From contig CANFXW010000007.1 of NCBI GenBank assembly GCA_947451145.1, forward strand, positions 62,001 to 126,000: a DNA stretch of 64,000 bases, written 5' to 3'. Below are positions 20,502 through 32,006 of this stretch, in pieces. Source of the stretch: Sphingomonadaceae bacterium (GTDB lineage Bacteria > Pseudomonadota > Alphaproteobacteria > Sphingomonadales > Sphingomonadaceae). The position numbers and the translations under genes are program-made. Every line of letters starts with the position of its first letter. Position 1 is the stretch's first letter. The notes under the pieces were generated by a model. It was not told the DNA's origin. It searched no databases and saw only the letters and a list, made by a program, of their open reading frames with translations.

Positions 20502-20959
20502 AGCCGCACTTCAGCGCGGCTGACCAGCGGGAAGCGCTTTTCCTCTGCAGTCGAATCTTCCTCACCGCGAACGGCACGGGCAAAGACCACCGTGCCCACC
20601 GGCTTGTCAGGTGTGCCGCCATCTGGTCCGGCGATGCCGCTGATCGCGACTGTAACGTCGGCACGGCTATGCTTGAGCGCTCCGTGCGCCATGGCCCATA
20701 CGCAAGCGATGGAAACCGCGCCGAAGGTATCAATGATATCGGGAGAGACCCCAAGCATTTCCTGCTTCGATTCGTTGGAATAGGTTACAAAGCCCCGGTC
20801 TATGACGGCCGATGAACCGGCGATCTCGGTGAGGGCCGAAGCGACCAAACCGCCGGTGCAGCTTTCCGCGACGGCAATCTTGCGACCAATCGCCGCATTT
20901 TCCGCAATCACGCGGGCAGCAAGTTCGGTCAGTTCGTCAGGCAACAGCGAAGCAGGCAT
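20462..20959 (-). CDS. CinA C-terminal domain protein (nicotinamide-nucleotide amidase type)
   Basis: Stand-alone CinA/PncC domain of 165 residues with VAESCTGGLVASALTEIAGSS, YSNESKQEMLGV and ISGIAGPDGGTPDKPVGTV. Family members deamidate nicotinamide mononucleotide in the pyridine nucleotide salvage cycle. The N-terminal CinA pyrophosphatase domain is absent, which is common for this shorter form. Located in the conserved lipA-COQ10-cinA-ispDF block. Its 3' end lies inside the 3' end of the COQ10-like gene. Confidence 0.9.
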   Translation of the reverse strand: MPASLLPDELTELAARVIAENAAIGRKIAVAESCTGGLVASALTEIAGSSAVIDRGFVTYSNESKQEMLGVSPDIIDTFGAVSIACVWAMAHGALKHSRADVTVAISGIAGPDGGTPDKPVGTVVFARAVRGEEDSTAEEKRFPLVSRAEVRLQAALVALELLLP

Positions 20960-20968
20960 GATTTGTCC

Positions 20969-21508
20969 TTAACCCTCGGCCTTGCAGATCGGCAGTTTGC
21001 CGAGCTTTGGCTTGTCACTGTGCGAGAGCACACCGAGCGTCAGCGCCACCAGTTCGGCAGTGTTTTCGGGCGGCAGGGGCGCAATCAGCGAGAGCAAACG
21101 GTTGATCGGGGCGCAGCGATTGGTCGGCAGTTTTTCGGCGATGCCTGCGACGACCAGCGAGTCGGCAAATGGCCGCAGCGATTCATCGGGCATGGCCTTG
21201 ACCATATCCATCATCGGATCACCCGAACCGCCAGCAACCTTCAGGATCGCCGCCTTGGCTTCCGGCCAGACCGCCGCCTTGCGCTCGGCATAGCGACCAG
21301 CGAGCTCGTTGCCACTGCGCGCGATCCACGAATCCTTGCCGAGAACCGGAGCGCAGCGTTGCACCGTTCCGGTAATAACGCTCGGCATGGCATAGGCTGC
21401 AACAGCCGTTGCTTCCCGCGGAGTGAGGCAGGGAGGCTCTGCGGCCTGAGCGATCTGCGGCCAGACCAGCATGACGGCGGATAGGGCAATAATGGCGCTG
21501 CGCATCAC
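20969..21508 (-). CDS. Secreted protein of unknown function
   Basis: A signal peptide (MRSAIIALSAVMLVWPQIAQAAE) precedes a 155-residue helical domain with three Cys (PPCLTPRE, VQRCAPV, TNRCAPI) plus a final one (PICKAEG), which could form two disulphides. I do not recognise a family. It sits between ispDF and cinA on the same strand, 13 bases after ispDF, and is likely co-transcribed with both. Confidence 0.65.
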   Translation of the reverse strand: MMRSAIIALSAVMLVWPQIAQAAEPPCLTPREATAVAAYAMPSVITGTVQRCAPVLGKDSWIARSGNELAGRYAERKAAVWPEAKAAILKVAGGSGDPMMDMVKAMPDESLRPFADSLVVAGIAEKLPTNRCAPINRLLSLIAPLPPENTAELVALTLGVLSHSDKPKLGKLPICKAEG

Positions 21509-21521
21509 TTCGTGCCTTTGA

Positions 21522-22667
21522 TCAATTGCGGACCAGAAGCGCCACAGCCTGAGCAGCGATACCTTCGCGCCTGCCGGTTGGCCCCAGTCCTTCGGTCGTC
21601 GTCGCCTTGACGCTCACGGCAGCGATGTCAACGCCCATGATTTCGGCCAACCTCTCCTGCATGGTATAACGATGCGGGCTGATCTTGGGAGCTTCGCAGA
21701 CAATTGTGACGTCTACATTGCCGATGCTGTAGCCTGCTTCGCCCACAAGCTTGGCTGCGTGACGCAAAAACACATCCGACCGTGCGCCCTTCCACTGCGG
21801 ATCGCTCGGCGGGAAGTGCAGGCCGATATCCCCGGCTGAAATCGCGCCCAGCAGGGCATCGACCAGCGCATGCATCGCCACATCGGCATCGCTATGCCCG
21901 GCAAGGCCATGGCTATGCTTGATCTTTACCCCGCAGAGCCACAGTTCAGCGCCGAGTTCCAGCACGTGAACGTCATAGCCGGTGCCAATGCGGCAGGCCG
22001 GTGCAGAGTCGAAGTCACTGGGGATCGTCACCTTGTGCAAGCGTTCATCTCCCTCAACCAGCGCCACCGCAAGGCCTGCCGCCTGCGCCACCTGTGCATC
22101 GTCCCCGGCATTCCGCTCGCCCGTCCACGCGCGATGGGCTGCGAGGATGTCACCAAAACGAAAGGCCTGCGGTGTCTGCACCCGGCGCAATTCCTCGCGG
22201 GCAGCGGCACCGGCCATTGTATGGCCATCGGCAATGGCAAGGCTGTCAATCACCGGCAAGACTGGAATCGCGCCCGGGTAGTGATCCAGAGCGGAGATCA
22301 GGCGTTCGATAACCGGCGCCGTCAGGCCCGGACGAGCGGCGTCGTGAATCAGAACGAGGGCAGGGGCATTATCGGCCAGCGCTTCCAGCCCCAGCCTCAC
22401 CGATCCCTGCCGCGTGGCAGCTCCCGTGACCAACTGGACGGGCAAACCAGCCAGCGTTTCAGCCGCCAAGTCAGTGCCACCCTCAGGAATACACACAACT
22501 ATCGGCGCGATCCCTGCCTTTACCAATGCCTCTACCGAATGGCGCACCAGCGGCTTGCCGCGCCACCGGGCGAATTGTTTGGGCACCGGCTGGCCAGCAC
22601 GCAGCCCAGCGCCGGCAGCGACAACGACAGCCGCGCAGTTTGTATGAATAGAGGGCAGGGCGCTCAT
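21522..22667 (-). CDS. ispDF: Bifunctional IspD/IspF enzyme of the MEP isoprenoid pathway
   Basis: A fusion of two pathway steps. Residues 1-222 are 2-C-methyl-D-erythritol 4-phosphate cytidylyltransferase, with the nucleotide loop AAGAGLRAG...PKQF, HDAARP and TPQAFR. Residues 225-381 are 2,4-cyclodiphosphate synthase, with the metal site [24 protein letters not shown] and the C-terminal [18 protein letters not shown]. IspD-IspF fusions are normal in alphaproteobacteria. The frame is continuous across the junction. It is divergent from dusB with a 78-base gap. Confidence 0.96.
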   Translation of the reverse strand: MSALPSIHTNCAAVVVAAGAGLRAGQPVPKQFARWRGKPLVRHSVEALVKAGIAPIVVCIPEGGTDLAAETLAGLPVQLVTGAATRQGSVRLGLEALADNAPALVLIHDAARPGLTAPVIERLISALDHYPGAIPVLPVIDSLAIADGHTMAGAAAREELRRVQTPQAFRFGDILAAHRAWTGERNAGDDAQVAQAAGLAVALVEGDERLHKVTIPSDFDSAPACRIGTGYDVHVLELGAELWLCGVKIKHSHGLAGHSDADVAMHALVDALLGAISAGDIGLHFPPSDPQWKGARSDVFLRHAAKLVGEAGYSIGNVDVTIVCEAPKISPHRYTMQERLAEIMGVDIAAVSVKATTTEGLGPTGRREGIAAQAVALLVRN

Positions 22668-22745
22668 AGCTCCACGCGCCTAATCCCTTGCAGCTTGTCC
22701 GGCAATCCACTAAGCGCTGCCCAAATTTTAGGCACTGAACAGACC

Positions 22746-23756
22746 ATGCTACCTGCTCCGCCCCCGCTCAAGCCGATTTCGGTCGGTCCTGTCGACATCG
22801 ATTGTCCGGTTATTCTGGCGCCGATGACTGGCGTCACCGATATGCCGTTCCGCAAATTGGTGCGCCAATTTGGCTCGGGCCTGAACGTCACCGAGATGAT
22901 CGCCAGCCCGGCGATGATCCGCGAGACGCGCCAGTCGCTGCAAAAGGCGAGCTGGAATGCCATTGAAGAGCCGGTTTCCGTCCAGCTTGCAGGCTGTGAG
23001 CCGGAAACTATGGCCGAAGCTGCCAAGCTCAACGCCGATCGCGGCGCAGCGATAATCGACATCAATATGGGCTGCCCGGTGAAGAAGGTGGTCAACGGCG
23101 ATGCCGGATCCGCACTGATGCGCGATCTGCCACTGGCTGCGCGACTGATCGAGGCGACCGTGAAAGCAGTGGACGTGCCGGTAACGGTCAAGATGCGCAT
23201 GGGCTGGTGCCATGACAGCCTGAACGCGCCTGAACTCGCGCGGATCGCCGAGGATCTGGGCGCGAAGCTGATCACGGTCCACGGCCGCACCCGCAACCAG
23301 ATGTACAAGGGCGAGGCGGACTGGGCGTTTGTGCGCCGCGTGAAGGAAGCCACCAGCCTGCCGGTTATCGTCAACGGCGATATCTGCGGCATTGCCGATG
23401 CGGCGACCGCGCTGGAGCAATCCGGCGCGGACGGGGTGATGATCGGGCGCGGGGCCTATGGCAAGCCGTGGCTGCTCGCGCAGGTGATGCAGTGGTGGCG
23501 CAATGGCACCGCAATGCCCGATCCCGACATCGACACGCAGTACGGCGTGATGATCGAACACTATCACGCGATGCTCGATCTCTATGGCCACGACACCGGC
23601 GTCAAAATGGCGCGCAAGCATCTGGGCTGGTACACCAAGGGCTTGCCGGGTTCTGCCGAGTTCCGCAACAAGGTGAACTTTGTCGACCAGGGTGATGAAG
23701 TTGTTCGGCTTCTTCGCGAATTCTACACACCGTTCCTGAAACGTCAGGCCGCCTGA
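22746..23756 (+). CDS. dusB: tRNA-dihydrouridine synthase (DusB/NifR3 type)
   Basis: FMN-dependent enzyme reducing uridine to dihydrouridine in tRNA D-loops. Visible are the entry [13 protein letters not shown], the catalytic Cys in [34 protein letters not shown], and the FMN phosphate loop [11 protein letters not shown] with [13 protein letters not shown]. The start is at 22746 ([10 protein letters not shown]); the frame extends far upstream only by chance opposite ispDF. As nifR3 it classically heads the alphaproteobacterial ntrBC operon, and ntrB begins 12 bases downstream. Confidence 0.95.
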   Translation: MLPAPPPLKPISVGPVDIDCPVILAPMTGVTDMPFRKLVRQFGSGLNVTEMIASPAMIRETRQSLQKASWNAIEEPVSVQLAGCEPETMAEAAKLNADRGAAIIDINMGCPVKKVVNGDAGSALMRDLPLAARLIEATVKAVDVPVTVKMRMGWCHDSLNAPELARIAEDLGAKLITVHGRTRNQMYKGEADWAFVRRVKEATSLPVIVNGDICGIADAATALEQSGADGVMIGRGAYGKPWLLAQVMQWWRNGTAMPDPDIDTQYGVMIEHYHAMLDLYGHDTGVKMARKHLGWYTKGLPGSAEFRNKVNFVDQGDEVVRLLREFYTPFLKRQAA

Positions 23757-23768
23757 GGGCAGGGCCGG

Positions 23769-24853
23769 ATGCCAAGCACCCCCGATCCCCAGCGACAGCT
23801 TGCCAGCCTTGGTCTGGCGGTAATCCTGCTCGGGCCCGGCCAGCGCATTGCCCAGGCCAATCCGGCGGCGGAACAGTTCTTTGGCCAGAGCTTGCGCCGC
23901 CTGCAGGGCAAGGCGCTTTCCGAGGTTGTAGCTCTCGACGAACCGCGTTTGTTGGCCCGGATGACCGAAAGCGACGCCCCGATTTCGGCACGAGACGTCA
24001 TGGCTGTCATTCAGGGAATCGGGCCCAAGCGGCTCGATATGACATTCGCGCCGATCATCGATGAAGCCGAATGGCAAGTGGTCACCCTGCAGGATGCCAG
24101 TGGCGCAGAAGGCTTGGGCGAAGACCCCGGATCGTCGGAAGACAGCGTCTTGCGCGCGCCGGAAATCCTTGCGCACGAAATCAAGAACCCGCTTTCAGGC
24201 ATCCGCGGAGCCGCGCAATTGTTGGGGCGCAAGCTGGGTGATCAGGACAAGGCACTCACCACACTGATCGCCGACGAAGTTGATCGCATCGCCCGACTGA
24301 TCGACGAAATGCAGGCGCTGTCGCAGCGGACTGTCGAGCCCGTCAGTCCGTGTAACCTCCACGAGGCCGTGCGCCGTGCCCGCGCGATCATCGAGGTCAG
24401 CGGCAAGGGCGTGAAGGTGGAAGAGGAATTCGACCCATCGCTGCCTCCCGTGCTCGGTAGTCCAGACGGTTTGGTTCAGGTACTGATCAACCTTCTGTCA
24501 AACGCCGCCGAAGCCAGCGCTGGCTCGCCCAAGCCGCGTGTGGTGGTCCGCACCCGCTTTTCCAGCGGCGTTCAGCTGCACGCCGCCAAGCCGGGGGCCA
24601 AGTCGGTGCGCCTGCCAATCGAACTCAGGGTCAGCGACAATGGCCCCGGTGTTGATCCCGCCATGCGTGACCATATTTTCGAACCCTTCGTCACCACCAA
24701 GAAGAGCGGGCAGGGGCTTGGCCTCGCCCTCGTGCGCAAGCTGGTGCGCGACATGAACGGGCGGATCACCCATGAGCGAGACGATGCAGGCGGATGGACG
24801 CATTTCCGCATGCATCTGCCGCTCGCCAGCACCAAGTCCGGGAGCGATGCAGC

Positions 24854-24857
<4 letters not shown>
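23769..24857 (+). CDS. ntrB: Nitrogen regulation sensor kinase NtrB
   Basis: Cytosolic two-component kinase/phosphatase that, controlled by PII proteins, sets NtrC phosphorylation. A PAS domain occupies about residues 12-115. The phospho-acceptor His136 lies in the NtrB-specific HEIKNPLSGIRGAAQLLG. An HATPase domain follows with NLLSNAAEA, DNGPGVDP and GQGLGLALVRKL. There are no membrane segments, as expected. The stop overlaps the ntrC start by four bases (ATGA). Confidence 0.95.
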
Positions 24858-26266
<1,409 letters not shown>

Positions 26267-26321
26267 CGTTCGTCGCTTTGTCCTTGCATTTCTGCAACAG
26301 TCGCGTTGTACTCTTGCAACT

Positions 26322-28550
26322 ATGAATTCGGTTCAGGCAAGCAAGCGCGGAGGATGGCAGCGCCTATGGCGGCGCGTGCAGCTATCTGCGCGGCGGGCCA
26401 ATTTCTTCGCAATGATGGGCGTTGTTGCGGGCGCGGCCTTCCTGATCATGTCGCTGGTCACCTGGTTGACGCTAACCAGGCCGACTTCGAACGGACAGCT
26501 CTATTCATCCAACGTTACCGCCAGCCTGCTGGTCGGCACGCTGGTGCCGGCCATGGCGCTGCTGGTGTTGCTGGGCCGCTGGCTCGCCCTGCGCCGTGCC
26601 GCAGAGACGCTGGGGGGCACCGGACGGCTCCACGTGCAGCTGGTGTTCGTCTTCTCTGTGATGTCGGCCATTCCGACGTTGCTGGTGGTTATCTTCGCAT
26701 CCTACTTGTTCCAGTCTGGCGTCGAATTCTGGTTCTCCGACAATTCACGCGGGCTGCTGGAGAATGCCAACAAGCTGGCCCGCGGATACTACGAGCAGAA
26801 CGTGCGTGAGGTCGGCAACGAATCGATCACTATGGCCAGCGACTTGCGCGACATGATCGCACAGGCCCCGATCCTAAGCCCCGCCTTCCGTGAGGGCTAT
26901 TTCTACCAAATGCAAAGCCGCAGGCTCGATGAAAGCGCCATTCTGCAAAAAGGGGCAGACGGCAAGCTGAGCACAGCGGCAGTGGTTGATCCTGCTGGCA
27001 ATACCTCACGCGAACGCATTCGCCCCGATGAACTTGTGCGGCTGGAACGCGGCGAGCCACTGATCATCAGCCGCAATGCCAACCGCATTCAGGCAGTAAC
27101 CCCGATTGACCGGCAGGCTGGCATCTATCTCTACACCGCGCGCAGTTCCGACCTGCTGGCCTTCAGCCAGGGCCAGAGCGCAGAGAATATCGTTCAGGCC
27201 TATCAGGTGCTCACCCAGCGCGCCCGCATCCTGCAGCTGCGGTTTAACGTGGCACTGTTCACCATCTCGCTGATCATCGTTGGCATCACCATCTGGTTCG
27301 CGCTGCGCTTTGCCGACCGCCAGGTGAAGCCGCTCTATCAATTGGTCAGTGCAGCGCGGCAAGTGGGTAGCGGCAACTTTTCAATGCGGGTAGAAGGGCG
27401 CACCGGCGCAGACGAAGTCGGCCTGCTAAACCGCGCCTTCAACCGCATGACCGCCCAGCTTGAACGCCAGACGCAGGCACTGGTCAGCGCTAACCAACAA
27501 TTGCACGAACGCCGCGCCTTTATCGAAGCGGTGCTTGAATCGGTCTCCGCCGGTGTCATCTCGACCGACGGGGAAGGGCGGGTCCAGCTGATCAACAGCC
27601 CTGCCTCGCGCCTGTTGCTCACGCCGGATCAGGCCGACCCCATCGGGCAACCGCTCGCCGAGGTTGCCCCGCAGCTTGCCGCGCTGGTTGATACCGGGCG
27701 CGAAAAGGCGGTAATCCAATACGGCAAGGGCAGCGATCTGTTCACCTTGGCCGTCACGCTTGCGCAGGATCGCACCGGCCATGTCATCTCCTTCGAGGAC
27801 ATAACCCGCCAGGTGCTCGATCAGCGTCAGGCTGCATGGTCAGACGTTGCCCGCCGCATTGCGCATGAAATCAAGAACCCGCTGACCCCGATCCAGCTGG
27901 CGACCGAGCGGCTCAATCGTCGCTATCGCAAGCAAATCGTCACCGATCCCGAACTGTTCGAGGAGCTGACCAGCACAATCATCCGGCAGGTGGGTGATCT
28001 GCGCAAGATGGTCGACGAGTTCTCATCCTTTGCGCGTCTGCCCAAGCCAGTGTTCCGCAATGAAGATCCGGTCGATCTCGCCCGCCAGGCACTGTTCTTG
28101 CAGGAAGTGGCGCATCAGGAGATTGCGTACTCCTTCCAGTCCGCGCCCGAAGTGGGCGAACGCATCATGTGCGACCGCCACCAGTTCGGGCAGGCGATGA
28201 CCAATGTGCTCAAGAACGCCGCCGAAGCTGTGGAGGCCCGCAGCCGCAACGCCCGGGTGGATTATCGCGGAACCATCTCGGTCGTGATGCGCGGCGAGGG
28301 GAAGTGCATTGCTATTGCCGTAACCGATAACGGCATCGGACTGCCGCAGGATCGCGAACGCATCGTCGAACCTTATGTCACCACCCGCGACAAGGGCACC
28401 GGCCTCGGCCTCGCGATCGTAAAGAAGATCGTTGAGGAACACGGCGGTGACATGACCTTCGCCAGCGTGGAATCCGGCGGAACCCAGGTAACCATGCGCT
28501 TTGCGCGCGATCCGCTGGCTGGTGAAAGTCCTGCCGAAGCGGCAGAATGA
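26322..28550 (+). CDS. ntrY: Transmembrane nitrogen-related sensor kinase NtrY
   Basis: Membrane kinase with N-terminal transmembrane helices, a long periplasmic sensor loop, a further helix near residues 305-325 ([21 protein letters not shown]), and a HAMP domain. A PAS domain, His515 in [21 protein letters not shown] and an HATPase domain follow. This is the NtrY arrangement paired with NtrX. The ATG at 26322 is preferred, but no good ribosome site precedes it. A TTG at 26253, overlapping the ntrC end, is an alternative that adds 23 residues. Confidence 0.92.
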   Translation: MNSVQASKRGGWQRLWRRVQLSARRANFFAMMGVVAGAAFLIMSLVTWLTLTRPTSNGQLYSSNVTASLLVGTLVPAMALLVLLGRWLALRRAAETLGGTGRLHVQLVFVFSVMSAIPTLLVVIFASYLFQSGVEFWFSDNSRGLLENANKLARGYYEQNVREVGNESITMASDLRDMIAQAPILSPAFREGYFYQMQSRRLDESAILQKGADGKLSTAAVVDPAGNTSRERIRPDELVRLERGEPLIISRNANRIQAVTPIDRQAGIYLYTARSSDLLAFSQGQSAENIVQAYQVLTQRARILQLRFNVALFTISLIIVGITIWFALRFADRQVKPLYQLVSAARQVGSGNFSMRVEGRTGADEVGLLNRAFNRMTAQLERQTQALVSANQQLHERRAFIEAVLESVSAGVISTDGEGRVQLINSPASRLLLTPDQADPIGQPLAEVAPQLAALVDTGREKAVIQYGKGSDLFTLAVTLAQDRTGHVISFEDITRQVLDQRQAAWSDVARRIAHEIKNPLTPIQLATERLNRRYRKQIVTDPELFEELTSTIIRQVGDLRKMVDEFSSFARLPKPVFRNEDPVDLARQALFLQEVAHQEIAYSFQSAPEVGERIMCDRHQFGQAMTNVLKNAAEAVEARSRNARVDYRGTISVVMRGEGKCIAIAVTDNGIGLPQDRERIVEPYVTTRDKGTGLGLAIVKKIVEEHGGDMTFASVESGGTQVTMRFARDPLAGESPAEAAE

Positions 28551-28569
28551 TAATGGAAAAGGCAGCGTA

Positions 28570-29961
28570 ATGGCTCTTGATATCCTGATCGTCGATGATG
28601 AACGCGACATCCGCGACCTGGTCGCCGGTGTGCTGAGCGATGAGGGCTATGAATGCCGAACGGCGGGTGACAGTGAGGCTGCTCTGGCAGCGATCGACGA
28701 GCGACGCCCCAGCCTCGTGCTGCTCGACGTGTGGCTGCACGGCAGCCCGATGGACGGGCTCGAAGTGCTCGATGCGATCAAGGCCCGCGAGCCTGAACTG
28801 CCGGTGATCATCTTCTCCGGCCACGGCAATATCGACACCGCCGTGTCCGCGATCAGCCGCGGCGCGATGGATTTCATCGAAAAGCCCTTCGAAGCCTCGC
28901 GTCTGCTGCTGCTCGTTGAACGCGCCACCGAGACCGAGCGTCTGCGCCGTGAAAACGCGCGTCTGCGCCAGAGCACGGCACCGGAATTTGAATTCACCGG
29001 CAATTCGACCGCGATCAATCAGGTGCGCGCCACACTGAAACGTATCGCCAATACCGGCAGTCGCCTGCTGATCACAGGCCCCGCGGGTTCCGGCAAAGAG
29101 GTCGCCGCGCGGCTGCTTCATTCGTGGAGCCCGCGGGCTGCCAACGCCTTTGTCTCGGTCAATTCCGCGCGCATCACGCCCGAACGGTTCGAGCAGGAAC
29201 TGTTCGGCGAGGAACAGGACGGCAATCTCGTCCGCCCGGGACTGCTGGAAATGGCCGATGGCGGCACGCTTTATTTCGATGAAGTCGCGGAAATGCCGCT
29301 TTCCACCCAGGCGCGCATCTTGCGGGTTCTCACCGAGCAGGCCTTCGTCCGTGTCGGCGGCGTGCGGCAGGTGAGGGTGGACGTGCGGGTTGTCTCTTCA
29401 ACCTCAAAGAACCTTGAAAAGGAAATCGCCGAACGCCGTTTCCGCGAGGACCTGTTCTACCGGCTCAACGTCGTGCCGGTTGCCATTCCGGCCCTGTCTG
29501 ACCGCCGCGAGGATATTCCCGTGCTGGTCGGCCATTTCTTCGCGCGCTACGCGGCAGACCAAGGCGTTATGGCGCCCGATGTTGCCCCCGAAGCGATGGC
29601 GGCGCTTCAAGCCTATGAATGGCCCGGCAACGTCCGCCAGTTGCGCAATGTCGTCGAGCGCACCGTCATCCTTGCCCCGCGCGAGAAGCTGGGCCGGATC
29701 GAGGCGGATATGCTGCCGCCAGAGATCCTTTCGGACCGCGGCAGTAACGACCATGGCATGTCGTCATTGATGGGCGTGCCACTGCGCGAGGCGCGCGAGA
29801 ATTTCGAACGCGAATACCTGAGGGTTCAGATCCGCCGGTTTTCCGGGAATATTTCCAAGACAGCCGGATTCATCGGCATGGAGCGCTCGGCGCTTCACCG
29901 TAAGCTCAAGCTGCTCGGCATGGCTGACAAACACGATGGCGAGGAAGAGGCAGAAAGCTGA
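28570..29961 (+). CDS. ntrX: Response regulator NtrX
   Basis: Receiver domain with phospho-acceptor Asp53 ([10 protein letters not shown]). The AAA+ domain has Walker A GPAGSGKE and Walker [14 protein letters not shown]. The C-terminal helix-turn-helix is [22 protein letters not shown]. In place of the GAFTGA loop seen in the neighbouring NtrC, the equivalent region reads [15 protein letters not shown]. That absence is characteristic of NtrX and argues against direct sigma-54 activation. Start at 28570, 20 bases after ntrY. Partner of NtrY in nitrogen, redox and envelope regulation in alphaproteobacteria. Confidence 0.93.
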   Translation: MALDILIVDDERDIRDLVAGVLSDEGYECRTAGDSEAALAAIDERRPSLVLLDVWLHGSPMDGLEVLDAIKAREPELPVIIFSGHGNIDTAVSAISRGAMDFIEKPFEASRLLLLVERATETERLRRENARLRQSTAPEFEFTGNSTAINQVRATLKRIANTGSRLLITGPAGSGKEVAARLLHSWSPRAANAFVSVNSARITPERFEQELFGEEQDGNLVRPGLLEMADGGTLYFDEVAEMPLSTQARILRVLTEQAFVRVGGVRQVRVDVRVVSSTSKNLEKEIAERRFREDLFYRLNVVPVAIPALSDRREDIPVLVGHFFARYAADQGVMAPDVAPEAMAALQAYEWPGNVRQLRNVVERTVILAPREKLGRIEADMLPPEILSDRGSNDHGMSSLMGVPLREARENFEREYLRVQIRRFSGNISKTAGFIGMERSALHRKLKLLGMADKHDGEEEAES

Positions 29962-30007
29962 ATTTTTGGCGCATAGCAATTCATACAGCGCTTTTCACTT
30001 TTCCAAG

Positions 30008-30025
30008 CTGTCACGACACTGTAAC
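30008..30025 (+). promoter_or_regulatory. Candidate PHO box upstream of hfq
   Basis: CTGTCAC at 30008-30014 and CTGTAAC at 30019-30025 are direct repeats with an 11-base period, separated by GACA. This is very close to the PhoB consensus CTGTCAT-N4-CTGTCAT. It lies in the 171-base gap between ntrX and hfq, about 108 bases before the hfq start, so hfq probably has its own promoter here. PhoB binding is an inference. Confidence 0.45.
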
Positions 30026-30132
30026 CAGAACGAGTCAAACGGTTGGATTGACCGCTCCCTTCACCGGAGCAGTTCGGCCCAGCCAGATTGCGGACCGCAT
30101 AAGCGGCTGCCAACAAAAAAGGAGCAAAACTC

Positions 30133-30684
30133 ATGACCACCACAAGCCCGAAAACCCTCTCCGCACGGCCGATTCCGCCAAAGCCCGTGCCGGAAATACC
30201 CCCCGCAGGGAAGGGCAGTCCCAGCCTTCAGGACCAGTTTCTCAACCTCGTGCGCAAGCACAAGACGCCGGTCACCATGTTCCTCGTCAAAGGCGTGAAG
30301 CTGCAGGGCATTGTCACCTGGTTCGACAATTTCTCGATACTGCTGCGGCGCGATGGCCAGTCACAGCTGGTTTACAAGCACGCGATCTCGACGATCATGC
30401 CCGGCTCTCCGGTAGATGCTGATCTTTTCGTCAGTGGTGGCGACAATGGCAAGAAGGTGCGCCTGCTTCAGGACGTGTTCCTCGCCTCGGTCCGCTCCGC
30501 AGGCGTGCAGGTAACGATGTTCCTGGTCAACGGCGTGATGCTGCAGGGCCGTGTTGCCGCCTATGATCTGTTCTGCATGCTGCTTGAGCGTGATGGCTAT
30601 GTCCAGCTTGCCTACAAGCACGCCGTTTCAACCATCCAGCCAGCCTCCCCGGTCGATCTCCAGGGTGAGGATGACGACGACTGA
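30133..30684 (+). CDS. hfq: Tandem (two-domain) RNA chaperone Hfq
   Basis: Two complete Sm-like Hfq domains in one chain, residues 31-90 and 111-170, exactly 80 residues apart. Both have the Sm1 core (TMFLVxGVxLQG) and the YKHAxST Sm2 motif with the proximal-face Lys-His; both keep the Gln-Asp pair of SLQD. The copies differ on functional faces. The rim is RKHKT in copy 1 but RSAGV in copy 2, and the distal-face Lys of VKLQG becomes Met in copy 2. Ordinary Hfq is about 80 residues and hexameric; this one could assemble as a trimer of pseudodimers. A strong AAAAGGAG lies before the ATG. Confidence 0.95.
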   Translation: MTTTSPKTLSARPIPPKPVPEIPPAGKGSPSLQDQFLNLVRKHKTPVTMFLVKGVKLQGIVTWFDNFSILLRRDGQSQLVYKHAISTIMPGSPVDADLFVSGGDNGKKVRLLQDVFLASVRSAGVQVTMFLVNGVMLQGRVAAYDLFCMLLERDGYVQLAYKHAVSTIQPASPVDLQGEDDDD

Positions 30685-32006
30685 ACCAAAATGACGATCT
30701 TGCCGGTGAGGTAAGCCGCGGCGCGCGGGCGGTTGTCGTCTGCCCTCTTATCAGGGGCAGAGGCACCGACGGTGATGCGCGGCTGGAAGAAGCCAAAGGA
30801 CTGGCGCTGGCCATCGGACTGGTCATCGCAGACGGCTTCACCGTGCCCATTCGCGAGCCGCGCGCGGCAACGCTGTTCGGCGAAGGCCAGATCACCAACA
30901 TCGCCACGGCCTGCACTATGGGCGAGGCTGATCTGGTTGTCGTAGATGGCGCGCTGACAGCGATTCAGCAGCGAAACCTTGAAGAAAAACTCAAGATCAA
31001 GGTGATCGACCGCACCGGGCTGATTCTTGAGATCTTCGGCGAACGCGCCCGTACCGCCGAAGGGCGTCTGCAGGTCGAGCTGGCACATCTCGATTATCAG
31101 GCAGGGCGGCTGGTGCGCAGCTGGACGCACCTCGAGCGCCAGCGCGGCGGTTTCGGCTTCCTTGGCGGCCCGGGCGAGACGCAGATTGAATCCGATCGCC
31201 GCATGATCCGTGATCGCATGGCCCGCCTGCGCCGCGAGCTGGATTCGGTGCGGCGCACCCGCGGTCTCCACCGATCGCGGCGCGGCAAGGCACCCTGGCC
31301 GGTGATCGCTCTCGTAGGCTATACCAATGCCGGCAAAAGCACGCTGTTCAACCGCCTGACCGGGGCTGACGTCATGGCCGAAGACCTGCTCTTCGCCACA
31401 CTCGACCCGACGATGCGGGCGATCCGCCTGCCGGGGGTTGAAAAGGCGATCCTGTCTGACACGGTGGGCTTCATTTCGGACCTGCCAACCCAGCTGGTCG
31501 CCGCCTTTCGCGCCACGCTGGAAGAGGTCACCGCCGCCGATGTGATCGTCCACGTGCGCGATATCGCCAATCCCGATACGGCAGCTCAGCGCTCTCAGGT
31601 GCTTGAAATTCTAGACGAACTCGGCGTCATCGATGCGGAGGAGGGGGGTACACCACAAATTCCCATCGTCGAGGTGTGGAACAAGTGGGACCTGCTTCTG
31701 CCCGATCAGATCGAAGAACTGAGCGCGGAGATCAATCGCAGGCATGATGATAGAATCGTTCCATTATCAGCACTTACTGGTGAATTCTGCGATCATCTGC
31801 TAGAAGTTCTGAGCGCGATGCTGACCTCCGGCGCCAAGGTTCACACCTTCACAATCCCGGCGAGCGACGGCCAGCGGATAGCCTGGCTTCATTCGCACGG
31901 TGAAGTCTTGGGCGATGAAGATGCAGGAGAAGGGGAAGGGGGCCCGCTGCGGCGGCTTACCGTGCGTCTCGATCCGCGCGAAATGGGGCGCTATTCAGCG
32001 CTCTGA
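30681..32006 (+). CDS. hflX: Ribosome-associated GTPase HflX (apparent CTG start)
   Basis: GTPase acting on stalled 70S/50S ribosomes. The G domain has [12 protein letters not shown], the GGPGET signature of Hfl[11 protein letters not shown] and NKWD. The conserved HflX N-terminus, [17 protein letters not shown] and [14 protein letters not shown], is encoded upstream of the first ATG/GTG/TTG in frame. Between the in-frame stop at 30672 and the conserved EVSRG the only plausible initiator is CTG at 30681, which overlaps the hfq stop (CTGA). Translation is therefore probably coupled to hfq with a CTG start (441 residues). A GTG at 30843 would delete conserved sequence. Its last 12 bases overlap mazG. 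Confidence 0.85.
   Translation: MNQNDDLAGEVSRGARAVVVCPLIRGRGTDGDARLEEAKGLALAIGLVIADGFTVPIREPRAATLFGEGQITNIATACTMGEADLVVVDGALTAIQQRNLEEKLKIKVIDRTGLILEIFGERARTAEGRLQVELAHLDYQAGRLVRSWTHLERQRGGFGFLGGPGETQIESDRRMIRDRMARLRRELDSVRRTRGLHRSRRGKAPWPVIALVGYTNAGKSTLFNRLTGADVMAEDLLFATLDPTMRAIRLPGVEKAILSDTVGFISDLPTQLVAAFRATLEEVTAADVIVHVRDIANPDTAAQRSQVLEILDELGVIDAEEGGTPQIPIVEVWNKWDLLLPDQIEELSAEINRRHDDRIVPLSALTGEFCDHLLEVLSAMLTSGAKVHTFTIPASDGQRIAWLHSHGEVLGDEDAGEGEGGPLRRLTVRLDPREMGRYSAL

Noticed and set aside
26270..26290. Sigma-54-like -24/-12 element before ntrY
   Set aside because: The -12 TTGCA is present, but the -24 GG is CG and surrounding positions do not match.
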